A stretch of DNA of 6,406 nucleotides from Clostridiales bacterium (GTDB taxonomy: Bacteria > Bacillota > Clostridia > Christensenellales > UBA1242). Position 1 is the first letter of the stretch. Each line of letters opens with the position of its first letter. The notes beneath the pieces are model-generated. The model was not told where the DNA came from, made no database searches, and saw nothing but the letters and a program-made list of their open reading frames with translations. The DNA is taken from the NCBI GenBank assembly GCA_003453435.1, contig DMLH01000087.1, positions 1-6,406 on the forward strand. Reading direction: 5' to 3'. A program made the position numbers and the translations under genes. This document shows positions 5,844 through 6,406 of this stretch, piece after piece.

Positions 5844-6406
5844 AACAATCCTCTTTTTCGTGAAAGATAAATGTTGCTTGTTTTGTAAGAGGCTAATATT
5901 TTGGTTTTATCAAATACCAAACTTATAATTTGATTATCACTTTCAAAATCCGTCTTTGAATTTAATAAAACAGTTCTATCAAATATTATGTTTAACTTTG
6001 AAGTTTTAAAATGATTTTTAAAATCATCAATTGTAAATCTGATTTTTTGCATGGCGTCAATAGGATATTCTTGTTCGATTTTTGACTTTTCAATCAAATC
6101 ATCCATATCATTTTTATAAAATCCACTCTGTTTTAAGTTGTTTTTTGCAAATTTTACATATTTTTTTGCAAAAATTTGGTCATTTACATCCAATTTAACA
6201 TTTTTGTATCCTAAAATAAAATTATGTGAAACGGCATAAATATTAAAATTATTTTCTTTTTCAAAAATTAAAATATTATGTTTTGATAGTTCACCGTGAT
6301 TTTTTATCACATAATCATAAAGCACATTTGAATAGGTGCTCATGCCCATAATTCTTATTGAATACTTGCCAAATGTATTTAGAATATCATCAATAATTTG
6401 TTTTCT
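5840..6406 (-). CDS. Uncharacterised cytosolic protein, possibly a divergent PilM/GspL-like pilus component, 5' end outside the window
   Basis: The reading frame stays open from the TGA at 5842-5840 to the window edge (188 visible residues). The ATG at 6349 is therefore probably internal; 19 open codons precede it and no ribosome binding site is present. No signal peptide or membrane helix is visible. The segment GKYSIRIMGMSTYSNVLYDY, then NILIFEKE and a loop ending ILGYKNVKLD, has the alternating strand-helix rhythm of the SHS2/actin-like part of PilM. In that family a helix (AL-type) is followed by a strand of aliphatic residues and then by a second strand leading to R/K-x-I-x-x-G/D. A later stretch, DDFKNHF then KLNIIFD, could match the PilM helix-strand near the C-terminus. 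These are weak, fold-level resemblances seen by eye with no diagnostic motif. Its position first among T4P genes, with an ATGA overlap into a prepilin gene, strongly ties it to the system. It could instead be a clade-specific accessory protein. Confidence 0.75.
   Translation of the reverse strand, partial: RKQIIDDILNTFGKYSIRIMGMSTYSNVLYDYVIKNHGELSKHNILIFEKENNFNIYAVSHNFILGYKNVKLDVNDQIFAKKYVKFAKNNLKQSGFYKNDMDDLIEKSKIEQEYPIDAMQKIRFTIDDFKNHFKTSKLNIIFDRTVLLNSKTDFESDNQIISLVFDKTKILASYKTSNIYLSRKRGLL
5850..5854 (-). promoter_or_regulatory. Ribosome binding site of the G|LTLVE prepilin gene
   Basis: AGAGG (followed by A) lies 6 bases before the ATG at 5843, inside the last codons of the upstream gene (CGA AAA AGA GGA TTG TTA TGA). 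Together with the ATGA overlap it fixes this start and couples the two genes. Confidence 0.75.

Noticed and set aside
6347..6349. ATG at 6349 as the true start of the 5840-6406 gene
   Set aside because: The frame is open upstream to the window edge and no Shine-Dalgarno site precedes this ATG (CAATAAGAATT before it), so the gene most likely continues out of the window.

Overview
This is an AT-rich window (roughly 30% G+C by eye) with every supported gene on the minus strand. It suggests a low-GC, Bacillota-like (clostridial-type) bacterium. The evidence is strong AAGGAGG/AGAGG-type Shine-Dalgarno sites, tightly packed ORFs, and a type IV pilus (T4P) machine with a full-length PilB. All three stop codons are used: TGA ends pilD and the gene at 5840, TAG ends pilB and the gene at 5448, and TAA ends pilC and the gene at 5002. 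A peptide release factor 2 gene is also present, so the standard code is in use and a UGA=Trp Mollicutes code is ruled out. I cannot name the genus.

Read in the direction of transcription (high to low coordinates), the window opens with the 3' part of a cytosolic protein that may be a divergent PilM/GspL-like component (5840-6406, cut by the window edge). Then follow a prepilin-like protein with a classical G|LTLVE cleavage site (5448-5843), a second PilX/GspK-like prepilin without Glu+5 (5002-5445), the prepilin peptidase pilD (4191-5000), the inner-membrane platform protein pilC/gspF (2983-4194) and the assembly ATPase pilB/gspE (1242-2918). The first five genes are joined by 4-bp ATGA overlaps or 1-2 bp gaps. 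pilB follows after 64 bp with its own ribosome binding site. A strong intrinsic terminator, whose loop contains the pilB stop codon, ends the unit. The operon promoter lies beyond base 6406.

These genes would work together as a T4P or type II secretion-like machine. The peptidase trims the two pilin-like proteins at the membrane, PilB hydrolyses ATP in the cytoplasm, and PilC couples this to pilin insertion into the filament. No retraction ATPase (pilT), secretin, pilN or pilO is visible here. The order ending D-C-B is the reverse of the common B-(T)-C-...-D arrangement.

Downstream, after about 165 bp of very AT-rich intergenic DNA, is prfB (1-1076, missing its last few codons). It has its own good sigma-70/sigma-A-type promoter placed so close to the start codon that the mRNA would be nearly or fully leaderless. 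Its reading frame is continuous where most bacterial prfB genes carry the programmed +1 frameshift, so the usual autoregulation appears lost. I see no mobile element, tRNA, rRNA or CRISPR array.
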